This document shows, piece by piece, positions 42,588 to 51,710 of a DNA stretch of 62,301 bases. Positions within the stretch are counted from its first letter, which is position 1. Each line of letters begins with the position of its first letter. A program made the translations under genes and the position numbers. Origin of the DNA: Candidatus Alistipes intestinigallinarum (GTDB lineage: Bacteria; Bacteroidota; Bacteroidia; Bacteroidales; Rikenellaceae); NCBI GenBank assembly GCA_019115745.1, contig DXDA01000026.1:1-62301 (forward strand), given 5' to 3'. A model generated the notes under the pieces. The model was not told the origin of the DNA, did not search any database, and saw only the letters and a program-made list of their open reading frames with translations.

Positions 42588-43355
42588 CTACCGGCGTTTT
42601 TCGCGGATTTTCTGCTTGAAATTGCGCTTGCAGCGCTGGCGGAATTCGAAACGCAGGCGTTTGAGTACGCCCCAGAACTGCAGGGTCGTCGGATCGGAGT
42701 GTAGCAGTTCGGCGTACCGGTCGAGAATGCGGAGGTAGGCCGGGGCGGGACACGAGAGGCGCCGCAGGTTGTCCAGCCGGCGGCGTTTGGACAACTTGCG
42801 GTGAAACGTCATGCGGTTGGTGTCGATCAGTTCGAAGCGGCAGTTTTTGCCGTCGAAGCAATAGAGGATGTTGTCGATGTTGAGATCCTCGTGGTAGATG
42901 CCGGCGTTGTGGACGCGGAGCAGAAAAGCGGCGAAAGCGTCCAGAATCCGGGCCTCTTCGGGATCTTCGGCGTAATGTTCCGTGACCGACCGCATGGATT
43001 TGCCTTCGGACCATTTCGAAACGAAATAGCTGTCGTGCAGAAGTCCCCGGCGGCGGATGTCGATGGCGGCAACCATCTCCGGAGTCTCGACGCCGAGTTT
43101 GAGCAGCCGCCCGGCGTGGAGGTAGGCGCGCATGGCTTTGCTGCGGCGCAGCGTGCCGTAGACCAGCCGGTTGATCAACGACGGTTTGCCGTAGCGCTTG
43201 ATGACGAACTTTGTGCCGTTCGCCGTCTCGAAGTATTTGATCGTATTCCGGCCGTTGTGGAGGGTTGTCCCGTTCCGGTCGAACCAGGCGGGATCGGCCA
43301 GTTGCTGAAGCCAAGGCTCCAGCTCGGCATATTTCAGGTTGATGCGTATTTTCAT
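42588..43355 (-). CDS. Lipopolysaccharide-core-type kinase (WaaP/InaA-like)
   Basis: A 255-aa kinase-like protein related to the Kdo/heptose kinases that phosphorylate the LPS core. It has an ATP-binding Lys region (GTKFVIKRYGKPSLINRL), the catalytic loop YHEDLNIDNILY (near residue 165, His-x-Asp-x4-Asn) and the metal-binding segment ELIDTNRM. The C terminus is strongly basic (RFEFRQRCKRNFKQKIREKRR region), suggesting membrane-surface binding. The start at 43355 fits the family; the longer frame upstream crosses the promoter. It diverges from the glycerol operon and is transcribed alone. Confidence 0.85.
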   Translation of the reverse strand: MKIRINLKYAELEPWLQQLADPAWFDRNGTTLHNGRNTIKYFETANGTKFVIKRYGKPSLINRLVYGTLRRSKAMRAYLHAGRLLKLGVETPEMVAAIDIRRRGLLHDSYFVSKWSEGKSMRSVTEHYAEDPEEARILDAFAAFLLRVHNAGIYHEDLNIDNILYCFDGKNCRFELIDTNRMTFHRKLSKRRRLDNLRRLSCPAPAYLRILDRYAELLHSDPTTLQFWGVLKRLRFEFRQRCKRNFKQKIREKRR

Positions 43356-43374
43356 ATACGTATTTGATTTCCGG

Positions 43375-43382
43375 CAAAGATA
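43375..43382 (-). promoter_or_regulatory. -7 box of the kinase gene
   Basis: TATCTTTG on the minus strand, 20 bp before the start at 43355. Confidence 0.6.
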
Positions 43383-43615
43383 ACAACGGAGTGTCGTTTG
43401 TCGGCTTATCCATATTTCTTCGGTTTTCTCCTGTTCGGGTTCGGTTGCGTTTTTTTTGTCCGGAAGTGCCGGATTTGGTTCCGAAATTTCGGAAGGTCGT
43501 TTCATTCGGCGCTGTTTTTGCTTTTGTTCTGTAATTTTAGCCCTGCTGTTCGGGCGTTTTTGAATTTTGGTATTTTGTTTCGAAACCTAAAAAATCAATT
43601 TTTCTTTCGTTTTAT

Positions 43616-43647
43616 TTTGTTTTTATCAAAAAGTATGTTTATATTTG
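43616..43647 (+). promoter_or_regulatory. Promoter of the glycerol (glp) operon
   Basis: TTTG (43616-43619), 20-nt spacer, TATATTTG (43640-43647): an exact match to the Bacteroidetes consensus. It decides the glpA start: the ATG at 43645 lies in the -7 box, so translation must begin at 43669, leaving a leader of about 15 nt. The 313-bp gap to the kinase gene is AT-rich and has no other gene. Confidence 0.85.
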
Positions 43648-43668
43648 TCGTACCTAATTCATCGACCT

Positions 43669-45288
43669 ATGAACAATACGTATGATGTCATCATCATCGG
43701 CGGCGGAGCAACCGGGGCCGGCATTGCCCGCGACTGCTCGCTGCGTGGGGTCAAGGCGCTGCTGCTCGAACGCTCCGACATCTCCACCGGAGCCACCGGC
43801 CGCAACCACGGCCTGCTCCACAGCGGAGCCCGCTACGCCGTGACGGACCACGAATCGGCCGAAGAGTGCATCCGCGAGAACATGATCCTGCGAAAGATTG
43901 CGGCGCATTGCGTCGAAGAGACCGACGGACTGTTTATTTCACTCCCCGAAGACGGGTTGGAATATCAGTCCGTTTTCGTGGATGCCTGCCGCCGGGCGGG
44001 GATCCGCGCCGACGTGATCGACCCCAAGGAGGCCCTGCGGCTGGAACCGTCGGCCAATCCGGCGTTGATCGGTGCCGTACGGGTTCCGGACGGTGCGGTG
44101 GACCCCTTCCGGCTCACGGCGTCGAACGTCCTCGATGCCCGGGCGCACGGCGCCGAGATCCGTACCTATACCGAAGTCCTGGAGCTGTTGCGCGAACAGG
44201 ACCGCATCGTCGGCGTGCGGGCCTATGACCACCGGAATCACTGCGAACTGAAGTTTTATGCGCAGGTGGTCGTCAATGCGGGCGGCATTTGGGGCCACGG
44301 CATCGCCGCAAAGGCCGGCATTACGGTCAACATGCTCCCTGCGAAGGGTGCGCTGCTGATCTTCGGACACCGGGTGAACAACCTCGTGCTGAACCGCTGC
44401 CGCAAACCGGCCGATGCCGACATTCTGGTGCCGGGCGACACGATCTCGCTGATCGGTACCACGTCGAGCAAGGTCCCCTACGACGAGATCGACCACATGA
44501 TCATCACGCCCGACGAGGTGGACCTCTTGCTGCGCGAGGGCGAGAAACTGGCGCCGTCGCTGGCCACGACGCGTATCCTGCGGGCCTACGCCGGGGTGCG
44601 GCCGCTGGTGGCTTCGGACGACGACCCGAGCGGCCGTACGGTGAGCCGCGGCATCGTGCTGCTGGACCATGCTACGCGCGACGGACTGGAGGGCTTCATT
44701 ACCATCACGGGCGGCAAGCTGATGACCTACCGTCTGATGGCCGAATGGGCCACGGACCTCGTCTGCAAGAAGATCGGCAATCCGGAGCGGTGCCGCACGG
44801 CGGAGATTCCCCTGCCGGGATCGACCGAAGACCGCCGGGAGGTCGAGAAGAAGATTCGCAACAAACCCATCGCACAGCGCCGTTCGTCGATCTCGCGGCA
44901 CGGCGACCAGGCGGTGAAGATCGACAGCCGGACGTCGATTCAGAACAGTCTGGTGTGCGAATGCGAGGAGGTCTCGATCGGCGAGGTGGAGTACGCGCTG
45001 GAGAACCTCTCGGTGAACAACCTGGTGGACCTGCGGCGCCGGACACGCGTCGGCATGGGCACCTGTCAGGGCGAGTTGTGCGCCTGCCGGGCCGCGGGGC
45101 TTATGGGACGCAAGGACCCGATCTGCGCGCGGAAGGCGAAGGCCGATCTGGTGTCGTTCCTGAACGAGCGCTGGAAGGGCATGGCCCCGATTGCCTGGGG
45201 CGACACGCTGCGTGAAAGCGAGTACATGACGTGGGTCTACGAGAGCGTGTGCGGATTGTCGGACGAAGCAAAAACAGCATCCAAATGA
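43669..45288 (+). CDS. glpA: Anaerobic glycerol-3-phosphate dehydrogenase subunit A
   Basis: FAD-containing catalytic subunit that oxidises glycerol-3-phosphate to dihydroxyacetone phosphate and passes electrons through GlpB/GlpC to menaquinone. The 539-aa protein has the FAD-binding IIIGGGATGAGIARDCSLRG at the N terminus, TGRNHGLLHSGARY, and a C-terminal BFD-like Fe-S domain with CECEEV and GTCQGELCACR. Length and domain order match GlpA and not the aerobic GlpD. It overlaps glpB by 4 nt (ATGA) and opens the operon glpA-B-C-K-F-OMP. Confidence 0.96.
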   Translation: MNNTYDVIIIGGGATGAGIARDCSLRGVKALLLERSDISTGATGRNHGLLHSGARYAVTDHESAEECIRENMILRKIAAHCVEETDGLFISLPEDGLEYQSVFVDACRRAGIRADVIDPKEALRLEPSANPALIGAVRVPDGAVDPFRLTASNVLDARAHGAEIRTYTEVLELLREQDRIVGVRAYDHRNHCELKFYAQVVVNAGGIWGHGIAAKAGITVNMLPAKGALLIFGHRVNNLVLNRCRKPADADILVPGDTISLIGTTSSKVPYDEIDHMIITPDEVDLLLREGEKLAPSLATTRILRAYAGVRPLVASDDDPSGRTVSRGIVLLDHATRDGLEGFITITGGKLMTYRLMAEWATDLVCKKIGNPERCRTAEIPLPGSTEDRREVEKKIRNKPIAQRRSSISRHGDQAVKIDSRTSIQNSLVCECEEVSIGEVEYALENLSVNNLVDLRRRTRVGMGTCQGELCACRAAGLMGRKDPICARKAKADLVSFLNERWKGMAPIAWGDTLRESEYMTWVYESVCGLSDEAKTASK

Positions 45289-46547
45289 GATTCGATACAG
45301 TCATCATCGGTGGCGGACTGGCCGGCATGACGTGCGGCATCCGCCTGGCGGAAGCGGGACAGCGTTGTGCGATCGTCTCGCAGGGACAGAGTGCGATCCA
45401 CTTCTCGTCGGGATCGTTCGATCTGCTGGGGCACCTGCCCGACGGCACCCCCGTAACGGACCCGGAGGCGGCGATTGCCGAACTGGCGAAGATCGCCCCG
45501 GCCCACCCCTACTCCAAGATCGGAGCGGCTCGTTGCGCGCGTTATGCGCAGGAGGCTCCGGCGCTGCTGCGTGCAGCCGGGATCCGGGTTGCGGGCGACA
45601 GCCGCCGCAACCACTTCCGGATTACACCCATGGGTAAGGCAAAGGCCACGTGGCTGACCATCGACGGTTATCTCACGGCCGAGGAGGCGGACCGGCTTCC
45701 TTTCAAGACGGTGTGCATCGTCAATGTGGAGGGTTTTCTGGATTTCTACCCGGAGTTCATCGCCGAGGAGTTCCGCCATCGCGGCATCGAGTGCCGTTTC
45801 GGGAGCTTCAACCACCCGGATCTGGAGCAGATCCGCAAGAACCCGAGCGAGATGCGTTCGGCGAACATCGCCCGGGTCTTCGACCGGGAGGCCAATCTGG
45901 AGGCTTTGGCCGAGGAGTTGCGGCGACTGGCTCCGACGTGCGATGCGCTGATCCTTCCGGCCCTGATCGGCATCACGCGCAACGATTCGCTGGAGTTCCT
46001 GCGCTTGCGGGTCGGGCATCCGATCTACCTGCTCCCTACCCTTCCGCCGTCGATTCCGGGCATCCGGGCCCAGCAGGCCCTGCAGCACCGCTTCCGGGCG
46101 CTGGGGGGTGAATACTTCCTGGGTGACAGCGTTGTGTCGGCCGAAACGAAGGGCTCCCGCGTGGAGCGTATCTTCACGGCCAACCACGGCAACATTCCCT
46201 TCGAGGCGGCGCATTTCGTGTTGGCGACGGGCAGCTTCTTCAGCAAGGGGCTGCAGGCGACTCCCGACCGGATCGTGGAGCCGGTCTTCGGGGCCGATAC
46301 GGAGTATGTGGCCAATCGTGCGGAGTGGTATACGCTGCGCTTCTTCGACCGGCAGGCCTACCAGGCCTTCGGTGTGAAGACCGATCCCTCGCTGCGAGTC
46401 ATGAAGCAGGGGCAAGTGCTCGAAAACCTGTATTGTGCGGGAGCGGGGCTTGCGGGCTTCCATCCGGTGCAGGAGGGTTGCGGTGCGGGCGTCTCGCTGC
46501 TTTCGGCCCTCCATGTGGCGGAAAACATTTCGGGAATGAAGCATTGA
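45285..46547 (+). CDS. glpB: Anaerobic glycerol-3-phosphate dehydrogenase subunit B
   Basis: A 420-aa flavoprotein subunit carrying electrons from GlpA. The dinucleotide-binding motif VIIGGGLAGMTCGIRLAEAG opens the protein, and the C-terminal GAGLAGFHPVQEGCGAGVSLL is the usual second FAD contact. The start at 45285 overlaps the glpA stop, so translation is coupled. It is followed by an unusually long 466-bp gap before glpC that carries repeat elements. Confidence 0.94.
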   Translation: MRFDTVIIGGGLAGMTCGIRLAEAGQRCAIVSQGQSAIHFSSGSFDLLGHLPDGTPVTDPEAAIAELAKIAPAHPYSKIGAARCARYAQEAPALLRAAGIRVAGDSRRNHFRITPMGKAKATWLTIDGYLTAEEADRLPFKTVCIVNVEGFLDFYPEFIAEEFRHRGIECRFGSFNHPDLEQIRKNPSEMRSANIARVFDREANLEALAEELRRLAPTCDALILPALIGITRNDSLEFLRLRVGHPIYLLPTLPPSIPGIRAQQALQHRFRALGGEYFLGDSVVSAETKGSRVERIFTANHGNIPFEAAHFVLATGSFFSKGLQATPDRIVEPVFGADTEYVANRAEWYTLRFFDRQAYQAFGVKTDPSLRVMKQGQVLENLYCAGAGLAGFHPVQEGCGAGVSLLSALHVAENISGMKH

Positions 46548-46659
46548 AAATGGAGAATTCCGGATTGGTCATTCCCCGCTTGCCGGGCCCCGTTAAGAAA
46601 GGGATTTCATGGGCGAAGGAGGCAAAGTATGGTTTCCGAGCCGGTCCTGCGCCTCGATG

Positions 46660-46691
46660 ATCCTGGATTCCCGCTCAAGGCGGGAATGACG
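46660..46691 (+). repeat. REP-like palindromic repeat, copy 1
   Basis: atcctgg followed by a perfect 8-bp palindrome attcccgc (46667-46674) / gcgggaat (46680-46687) with loop tcaag, then gacg. Copies 2 and 3 are at 51543-51575 and 51672-51702. Confidence 0.75.
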
Positions 46692-46828
46692 AAGAGGAAG
46701 ACGGGTGAATTGGAAGTTGAAAATGGAGAATTTAGGAATAACAGCGGTCCGAAGGATTTGACTTCCTACAGGCGGAATGACCTTCCACATAAAGCCCACG
46801 CCTGAGGCGGGGGTTTGGGGGTGGGTCA

Positions 46829-46969
46829 GATTTGAATACGCGGCCTTGGGCCGCGAGCAACGGCGGTCGGAAGCGCTCGAAGGCAGGAAAGAGACATCTC
46901 CGGTCGGGATCGAGTTAGGCTCGGATTTGAATACGACGCCAAAGGCGGCGAAAAACGGCAGCCGGAAGC
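46829..46969 (+). repeat. Pair of 46-bp repeats with covarying hairpins
   Basis: Copies at 46829-46874 and 46924-46969, 95 bp apart, share gatttgaatacg at the start and cggaagc at the end. Between them each forms a small stem of different sequence: gcggcc/ggccgc in copy 1 and cgcc/ggcg in copy 2. Pairing is kept while bases differ. Confidence 0.65.
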
Positions 46970-47013
46970 ATAATGAGGATAAAATTTGATGATACGTTAA
47001 ACAGCAATCAATC

Positions 47014-48237
47014 ATGAATATTCAGCAGAACAGCGTCAGCGAGAATAATTTCGAGCAGTGCATCAAATGTACGATCTGCACGGTGTACTGCCCGGTGGCT
47101 GCGGCGAACCCGGACTACCCGGGCCCGAAACAGGCAGGTCCGGACGGTGAGCGCCTGCGGCTCAAACAGCCCGATTTCTTCGACAACGCCCTGAAATACT
47201 GCATGAACTGCAAGCGTTGCGAGGTGGCGTGCCCGTCGAACGTGCGCATCGGCGACATCATCCAGGCCGCGCGCATCAAATACGGACCGCAGCACAACAC
47301 GTCGCTGCGCAACTTCGTGCTGGCCAATACGGACCTCGTGGGGACACTGGCCACGCCCTTTGCGCCGATCGTCAATACGACCGTGAAGCTGAAGCCCGTC
47401 CGCTTCGTGATGGACAAGGTGATGGCGATCGACCACCGGCGCATCTTCCCGAAGTATGCGCACGGAACCTTCACGTCGTGGTACCGCAAGCACGCCGCGG
47501 CGGCACAGGAGGCCTTCCCGAAGCAGGTGGCCTACTTCCACGGCTGTTACGTGAACTACAACAACCCGCAACTGGGCAAGGACCTGCTGCGGATCATGAA
47601 CGCCCTGGGCTACGGCGTGCAACTGCTCGACAAGGAGAAGTGCTGCGGCGTGGCGTTGATCTCGAACGGACTCTACAAGCAGGCGCGGCGCCAGGCCGAG
47701 ACGAACCTGCAGTCGATCCGCACGTCGGTGAAGGGGCGCGACCTGGACCTGATCACCACGTCGTCGACCTGCACCTTCACGCTGCGTGACGAGTACCCGC
47801 ACCTGCTGGGACTCGAAAACGACGACGTGCGCGACCGTATCGAACTGGCTACGCGCTACCTCTACCGGTTGATCCAGTCGGGCAAGGCCGAGTTGAAATT
47901 CAAGGATACCACCCCGCTGCGCGTGGCCTACCACACGCCGTGCCACATGGAGAAGATGGGATGGGGATATTACTCGATCGAGCTGCTGCGGATGATTCCG
48001 GGTGTGGAGGTCACGGTGCTCGATTCGCAGTGCTGCGGCATCGGCGGCACGTACGGCTTCAAGAAGGAGAACTACGAGGTTTCGCAGGCCATCGGCGCTC
48101 CGCTGTTCCGCCAGATCGAGGAGTCGGGGGCCGACATCGTGGCCACGGACTGCGAGACCTGCAAGTGGCAGATCGAGATGTCGACCTCGAAACCGTGCGA
48201 ACATCCCTTGCATATCCTGGCTTCGCGGCTGGCCTGA
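47014..48237 (+). CDS. glpC: Anaerobic glycerol-3-phosphate dehydrogenase subunit C
   Basis: A 407-aa membrane-associated Fe-S subunit that anchors GlpAB and reduces quinone. It has two 4Fe-4S motifs (CIKCTICTVYCPV and CMNCKRCEVACPS) and two CCG domains (CCGVALIS and CCGIGGTYGFKKENYEVS), as in GlpC and heterodisulfide-reductase subunits. Normal length. It follows the repeat-rich gap and precedes glpK by 59 bp. Confidence 0.95.
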   Translation: MNIQQNSVSENNFEQCIKCTICTVYCPVAAANPDYPGPKQAGPDGERLRLKQPDFFDNALKYCMNCKRCEVACPSNVRIGDIIQAARIKYGPQHNTSLRNFVLANTDLVGTLATPFAPIVNTTVKLKPVRFVMDKVMAIDHRRIFPKYAHGTFTSWYRKHAAAAQEAFPKQVAYFHGCYVNYNNPQLGKDLLRIMNALGYGVQLLDKEKCCGVALISNGLYKQARRQAETNLQSIRTSVKGRDLDLITTSSTCTFTLRDEYPHLLGLENDDVRDRIELATRYLYRLIQSGKAELKFKDTTPLRVAYHTPCHMEKMGWGYYSIELLRMIPGVEVTVLDSQCCGIGGTYGFKKENYEVSQAIGAPLFRQIEESGADIVATDCETCKWQIEMSTSKPCEHPLHILASRLA

Positions 48238-48296
48238 TGACCGCGCGGAGCCTTTGTCATAAACAGCAACTACAACCAAAACCAACCTAAAACGCT

Positions 48297-49793
48297 ATGA
48301 AACAGTACATTCTTGCACTCGACCAGGGGACGAGCAGCTCCCGGGCCATTGTTTTCGACGAAAAGGGCGCGACGTGTGCCGTAGCACAGAAGGAGTTTCG
48401 GCAGATCTTCCCGAAATCGGGCTGGGTGGAACACGATCCGCATGAGATCTGGTCGTCGCAGGCTTCGGTCATCGCCGAGGCGATCACGATGATGGACATC
48501 AACGGTCTGAACATCGCCGGCATCGGCATCACGAACCAGCGCGAAACGACGATCGTGTGGGATTCGGAGACCGAGGAGCCGGTCTACAACGCGATCGTGT
48601 GGCAGGACCGCCGCACGTCGGACTATTGCGATGAACTGAAGAACCAGGGCCTTACGGATATGATCCGCCAGAAGACGGGTCTGATCATCGACGCCTACTT
48701 CAGCGCCACGAAGATCAAGTGGATCCTGGACAACGTCCCCGGAGCCCGCGAGCGCGCCGAGAAGGGCAAGCTGATGTTCGGAACGGTCGATACGTGGCTC
48801 ATCTGGCGTCTGACGCGCGGCGAGGTGCACGTGACGGACGTGAGCAACGCTTCGCGGACGATGCTCTTCAACATCAACACGCTGGATTGGGACCAGGAGC
48901 TGCTGGACCTGTTCAAGATTCCGCGTTCGATGATGCCGGAGGTGAAGTCGTCGAGCGAGGTCTACGGCCACACGAAGACGACGATCTTTGCCCACAAGGT
49001 GCCCATCTCGGGAATTGCAGGCGACCAGCAGGCCGCCCTGTTCGGACAGATGTGTACCGAGCCGGGCATGGTGAAGAATACCTACGGCACGGGCTGCTTC
49101 CTGCTGATGAACAGCGGCGAGAAGCCGATCCTCTCGCAGAACAACCTGCTGACGACCGTGGCATGGAAGATCGGCGACAAGGTGAACTACGCCCTGGAGG
49201 GAAGTATCTTCGTCGGCGGTTCGGTCGTGCAGTGGCTGCGTGACGGGCTGGGTGTGATCAACTCCTCGTCGGAGGTCGAGGCGCTGGCGTCGCAGGTGCC
49301 CGATACGAACGGTGTCTACTTCGTGCCGGCACTGACGGGCCTCGGAGCTCCGTGGTGGGATCAGTACGCCCGCGGTACGATCGTCGGAATCAGCCGCGGC
49401 ACCACGACGGCCCACATCGCCCGTGCGGCTCTCGAAGGCATTGCCTATCAGACGATGGACATCACGGCGGCCATGTCGCGTGATGCGGGTATTCCGCTCA
49501 AGGAGCTGAAGGTTGACGGCGGGGCTTCGCGCAACAACCTGCTGATGCAGTTCCAGGCCGACATTCTCGGCACGAAGGTGATCCGTCCGCAGGTTGTGGA
49601 GACCACGGCCATGGGTGCGGCCTACCTGGCGGGTCTGGCCGTGGGTTACTGGTCGAGCATCGACGAGATCCGCAAGCAGTGGCAGATCGACCGCGTCTTC
49701 GAGCCCTCGATGGAGGAGGCGAAGGTGGCCGAGGCGAAAGCCGGTTGGGCCGATGCCGTGAAGCGGACACTGAGCGACTACACCAAGCGATAA
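48297..49793 (+). CDS. glpK: Glycerol kinase
   Basis: Phosphorylates glycerol to glycerol-3-phosphate. The 498-aa FGGY-family protein has [16 protein letters not shown] at the N terminus, the glycerol-binding [27 protein letters not shown], and the C-terminal signature near [20 protein letters not shown]. Length is typical. It sits between glpC and the facilitator gene glpF, so import, phosphorylation and oxidation are encoded together. Confidence 0.97.
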   Translation: MKQYILALDQGTSSSRAIVFDEKGATCAVAQKEFRQIFPKSGWVEHDPHEIWSSQASVIAEAITMMDINGLNIAGIGITNQRETTIVWDSETEEPVYNAIVWQDRRTSDYCDELKNQGLTDMIRQKTGLIIDAYFSATKIKWILDNVPGARERAEKGKLMFGTVDTWLIWRLTRGEVHVTDVSNASRTMLFNINTLDWDQELLDLFKIPRSMMPEVKSSSEVYGHTKTTIFAHKVPISGIAGDQQAALFGQMCTEPGMVKNTYGTGCFLLMNSGEKPILSQNNLLTTVAWKIGDKVNYALEGSIFVGGSVVQWLRDGLGVINSSSEVEALASQVPDTNGVYFVPALTGLGAPWWDQYARGTIVGISRGTTTAHIARAALEGIAYQTMDITAAMSRDAGIPLKELKVDGGASRNNLLMQFQADILGTKVIRPQVVETTAMGAAYLAGLAVGYWSSIDEIRKQWQIDRVFEPSMEEAKVAEAKAGWADAVKRTLSDYTKR

Positions 49794-49873
49794 ACTGCAG
49801 GAGCCGCTTCACAAACCCGATAAAATGAGCTGAAAAAACCTGAAAACCACGGAGGAATCCGGAGACTTCGGAA

Positions 49874-49896
49874 AATCCCGGAAGAGTGCCGGGATT
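49874..49896 (+). other. Hairpin in the glpK-glpF gap
   Basis: 8-bp stem aatcccgg (49874-49881) / ccgggatt (49889-49896) within a 153-bp gap containing several ccgga motifs. No U-tract follows, so it may protect or pause the transcript and not end it. Confidence 0.4.
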
Positions 49897-49946
49897 CCGG
49901 AGCGTTCCGGAAAGCCCCCGGAAAAAACCATAAAACCTTAATAGCT

Positions 49947-50681
49947 ATGAACGACGTAATGGTAAAGTGCCTGTTCGAGTTCATCGGTACGGCCGTGTTG
50001 GTATTGTTCGGCGACGGAGTCGTCGCCTGTACGACGCTGAAAAAATCCAAGGGTGAGAATGCCGGCTGGGTGGTTATCACGCTGGCGTGGGGTCTTGCCG
50101 TCATGCTGGGCGTCTTCATTTCGGGTCCCTACTCGGGCGCCCATCTCAATCCGGCCGTGACGCTGGGCCTGGCCGCTGCGGGAACCTTCTCCTGGGGAAT
50201 GGTCGTACCGTATATCATTGCACAGATGCTGGGCGGTTTCGTGGGTGCGATCCTCGTTTACGCCTTCTACAAGGATCACTACGACGCCACGTCGGATCCC
50301 GCGACCAAACTCGGAACCTTCTGTACGATTCCGGCCATCCGCAACTACGGACGCAATCTTTTCAGTGAGATCGTCGGCACGTTCGTGCTGGTCTTCGTGA
50401 TCCTCGCCCTCTCGATCGACGGCAATACTTCGGAGGTCGGCATGGGAGCTCTGGGCGCCTTCCCGGTTGCGATGCTGATCGTGGCGCTGGGCATGTCGCT
50501 CGGCGGTACGACGGGTTACGCCATCAATCCGGCCCGCGACCTGGCACCGCGTCTGGCGCACGCCATCCTGCCGATCAAGGGCAAGGGTTCGAACGACTGG
50601 GGCTACTCGTGGATCCCGGTTGTCGGCCCGATTATCGGCGGATTCATCGCCGCAGCACTCTATTGCGTGATTTACTGCTAA
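49947..50681 (+). CDS. glpF: Glycerol facilitator (aquaglyceroporin, MIP family)
   Basis: A 244-aa inner-membrane channel with six helices and both NPA loops: SGAHLNPAVTLG (near residue 68) and GYAINPARDLAPR (near residue 192), the latter with the Arg/Asp typical of glycerol-conducting members. It starts 153 bp after glpK and ends 13 bp before the outer-membrane protein gene. Confidence 0.95.
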   Translation: MNDVMVKCLFEFIGTAVLVLFGDGVVACTTLKKSKGENAGWVVITLAWGLAVMLGVFISGPYSGAHLNPAVTLGLAAAGTFSWGMVVPYIIAQMLGGFVGAILVYAFYKDHYDATSDPATKLGTFCTIPAIRNYGRNLFSEIVGTFVLVFVILALSIDGNTSEVGMGALGAFPVAMLIVALGMSLGGTTGYAINPARDLAPRLAHAILPIKGKGSNDWGYSWIPVVGPIIGGFIAAALYCVIYC

Positions 50682-50694
50682 AAACCTCGCAGCC

Positions 50695-51444
50695 ATGAAG
50701 AACCTGAAACTTTTTGCAGTGCTCTTTGGCGCATTGCTGCTTTCGGCGTCGGCCTTCGGGCAAACCGCACGCCTGCATCTGAACGGAACTCTCCAGAACA
50801 TGCACCTGTGGCGCGGTCTGCAGGTTGCCGACGGCGGCGTCCTGGCCGCGGATCTGAATGTCGGCTTTCTCGACGACGGCCTGAAGGTGGGCCTGTGGGG
50901 CGGTACGGACTTCACGGGCGACTACAAGGAGTTCGACTACTACGTCTCCTATTCGGTAGCGGGCTTCACGGTGGCCTTGTGGGACATCTTCAACTACTCG
51001 CCGGACCTGCCCTTCAGCAAGGACATCTTCAACTACAACAAGTACTCGACGACGCACTTCCTCGACCTGAGCGTGGCCTATAACTTCGATACGAAATTCG
51101 ACGTTCCGCTGCGTCTGTACTGGGCGACGATCTTCGCGGGCCGCGACCTGAACACGGCGGGCGACAACCGCTATTCGACCTTCGTAAGCGCCGAGTACAG
51201 CGTCTACCGCAATGAGCACTGGATCGTGGACGTAGGTCTGGGCGGCACCTTCGCCTTCAACCGGGACGATTTCGACGGCGATGCGAACTTCTACGGCAAC
51301 GACGGCATCAACCTGATTTCGCTGCGTACGACCTACAAGCTGAAGCTGGGACGCTTCGACATGCCGGTCTTCGCCCATGCGATGTGGAACCCCGACCTGA
51401 AGGACGGTTACCTGCAGGTGGGTATCAACCTCTTCGCCTTCTGA
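50695..51444 (+). CDS. Outer-membrane beta-barrel protein of the glp operon
   Basis: A 249-aa protein with signal peptide (1-21, ASAFGQ) and about ten to twelve alternating amphipathic strands ending in LQVGINLFAF, the C-terminal aromatic signal of outer-membrane barrels. I do not recognise a named family. It lies 13 bp after glpF and before a terminator, so it is the last gene of the glycerol operon. A porin for glycerol, glycerol-3-phosphate or glycerophosphodiesters across the outer membrane is the natural inference. Confidence 0.8.
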   Translation: MKNLKLFAVLFGALLLSASAFGQTARLHLNGTLQNMHLWRGLQVADGGVLAADLNVGFLDDGLKVGLWGGTDFTGDYKEFDYYVSYSVAGFTVALWDIFNYSPDLPFSKDIFNYNKYSTTHFLDLSVAYNFDTKFDVPLRLYWATIFAGRDLNTAGDNRYSTFVSAEYSVYRNEHWIVDVGLGGTFAFNRDDFDGDANFYGNDGINLISLRTTYKLKLGRFDMPVFAHAMWNPDLKDGYLQVGINLFAF

Positions 51445-51466
51445 TCCGTACGGACGTCTTGAGATA

Positions 51467-51504
51467 CGAAAACCCCGGGAGATTACCACCTCCCGGGGTT
51501 TTCG
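51467..51504 (+). terminator. Terminator of the glp operon
   Basis: Perfect stem cgaaaaccccggga (51467-51480) / tcccggggttttcg (51491-51504), 14 bp, with a 10-nt loop. The T-run lies within the stem, so it works in either direction. Confidence 0.8.
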
Positions 51505-51542
51505 TGATGTGCGGAGCCGGGGCTATTCCGCCCTGAGTGTAA

Positions 51543-51575
51543 ATCCTGAATTCCCCGTCAAGCGGGAAATGACAG
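51543..51575 (+). repeat. REP-like palindromic repeat, copy 2
   Basis: atcctgaattccccg-tcaa-gcgggaaatgacag; related to 46660-46691, with one extra C in the left arm. Confidence 0.65.
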
Positions 51576-51671
51576 AAGAAAATGCGGGGAATGACCCCTT
51601 TAAGAAAGGGGTTTTGGCGGCGATGGAGCGAGAGACGGGTTTCCGTAGCGGTTCCGCGCCTCAACACCTTC

Positions 51672-51702
51672 CGTCATTTCCGCATTCGCGGAAATCCAGG
51701 AT
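51672..51702 (-). repeat. REP-like palindromic repeat, copy 3 (inverted)
   Basis: On the minus strand reads atcctggatttccgc-gaat-gcggaaatgacg, matching copy 1 with a covarying stem. It ends 8 bp from the flavodoxin stop. Confidence 0.7.
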
Positions 51703-51710
51703 CGTCGTTT

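Larger units (their letters stand above)
46548..47013. other. Repeat-rich gap inside the glp operon
   Basis: 466 bp between glpB and glpC with no supported gene. It holds a REP-like palindrome (46660-46691), a segment beginning ttaagaaaggg (46593) that resembles one at about 51593-51665, and two 46-bp imperfect direct repeats (46829-46874 and 46924-46969). It looks like accumulated small repeat elements, and may modulate glpB-glpC polarity. Confidence 0.7.

Noticed and set aside
43645..43668. Upstream ATG as start of glpA (adding MSYLIHRP)
   Set aside because: It lies within the -7 box TATATTTG, so it would not be transcribed.
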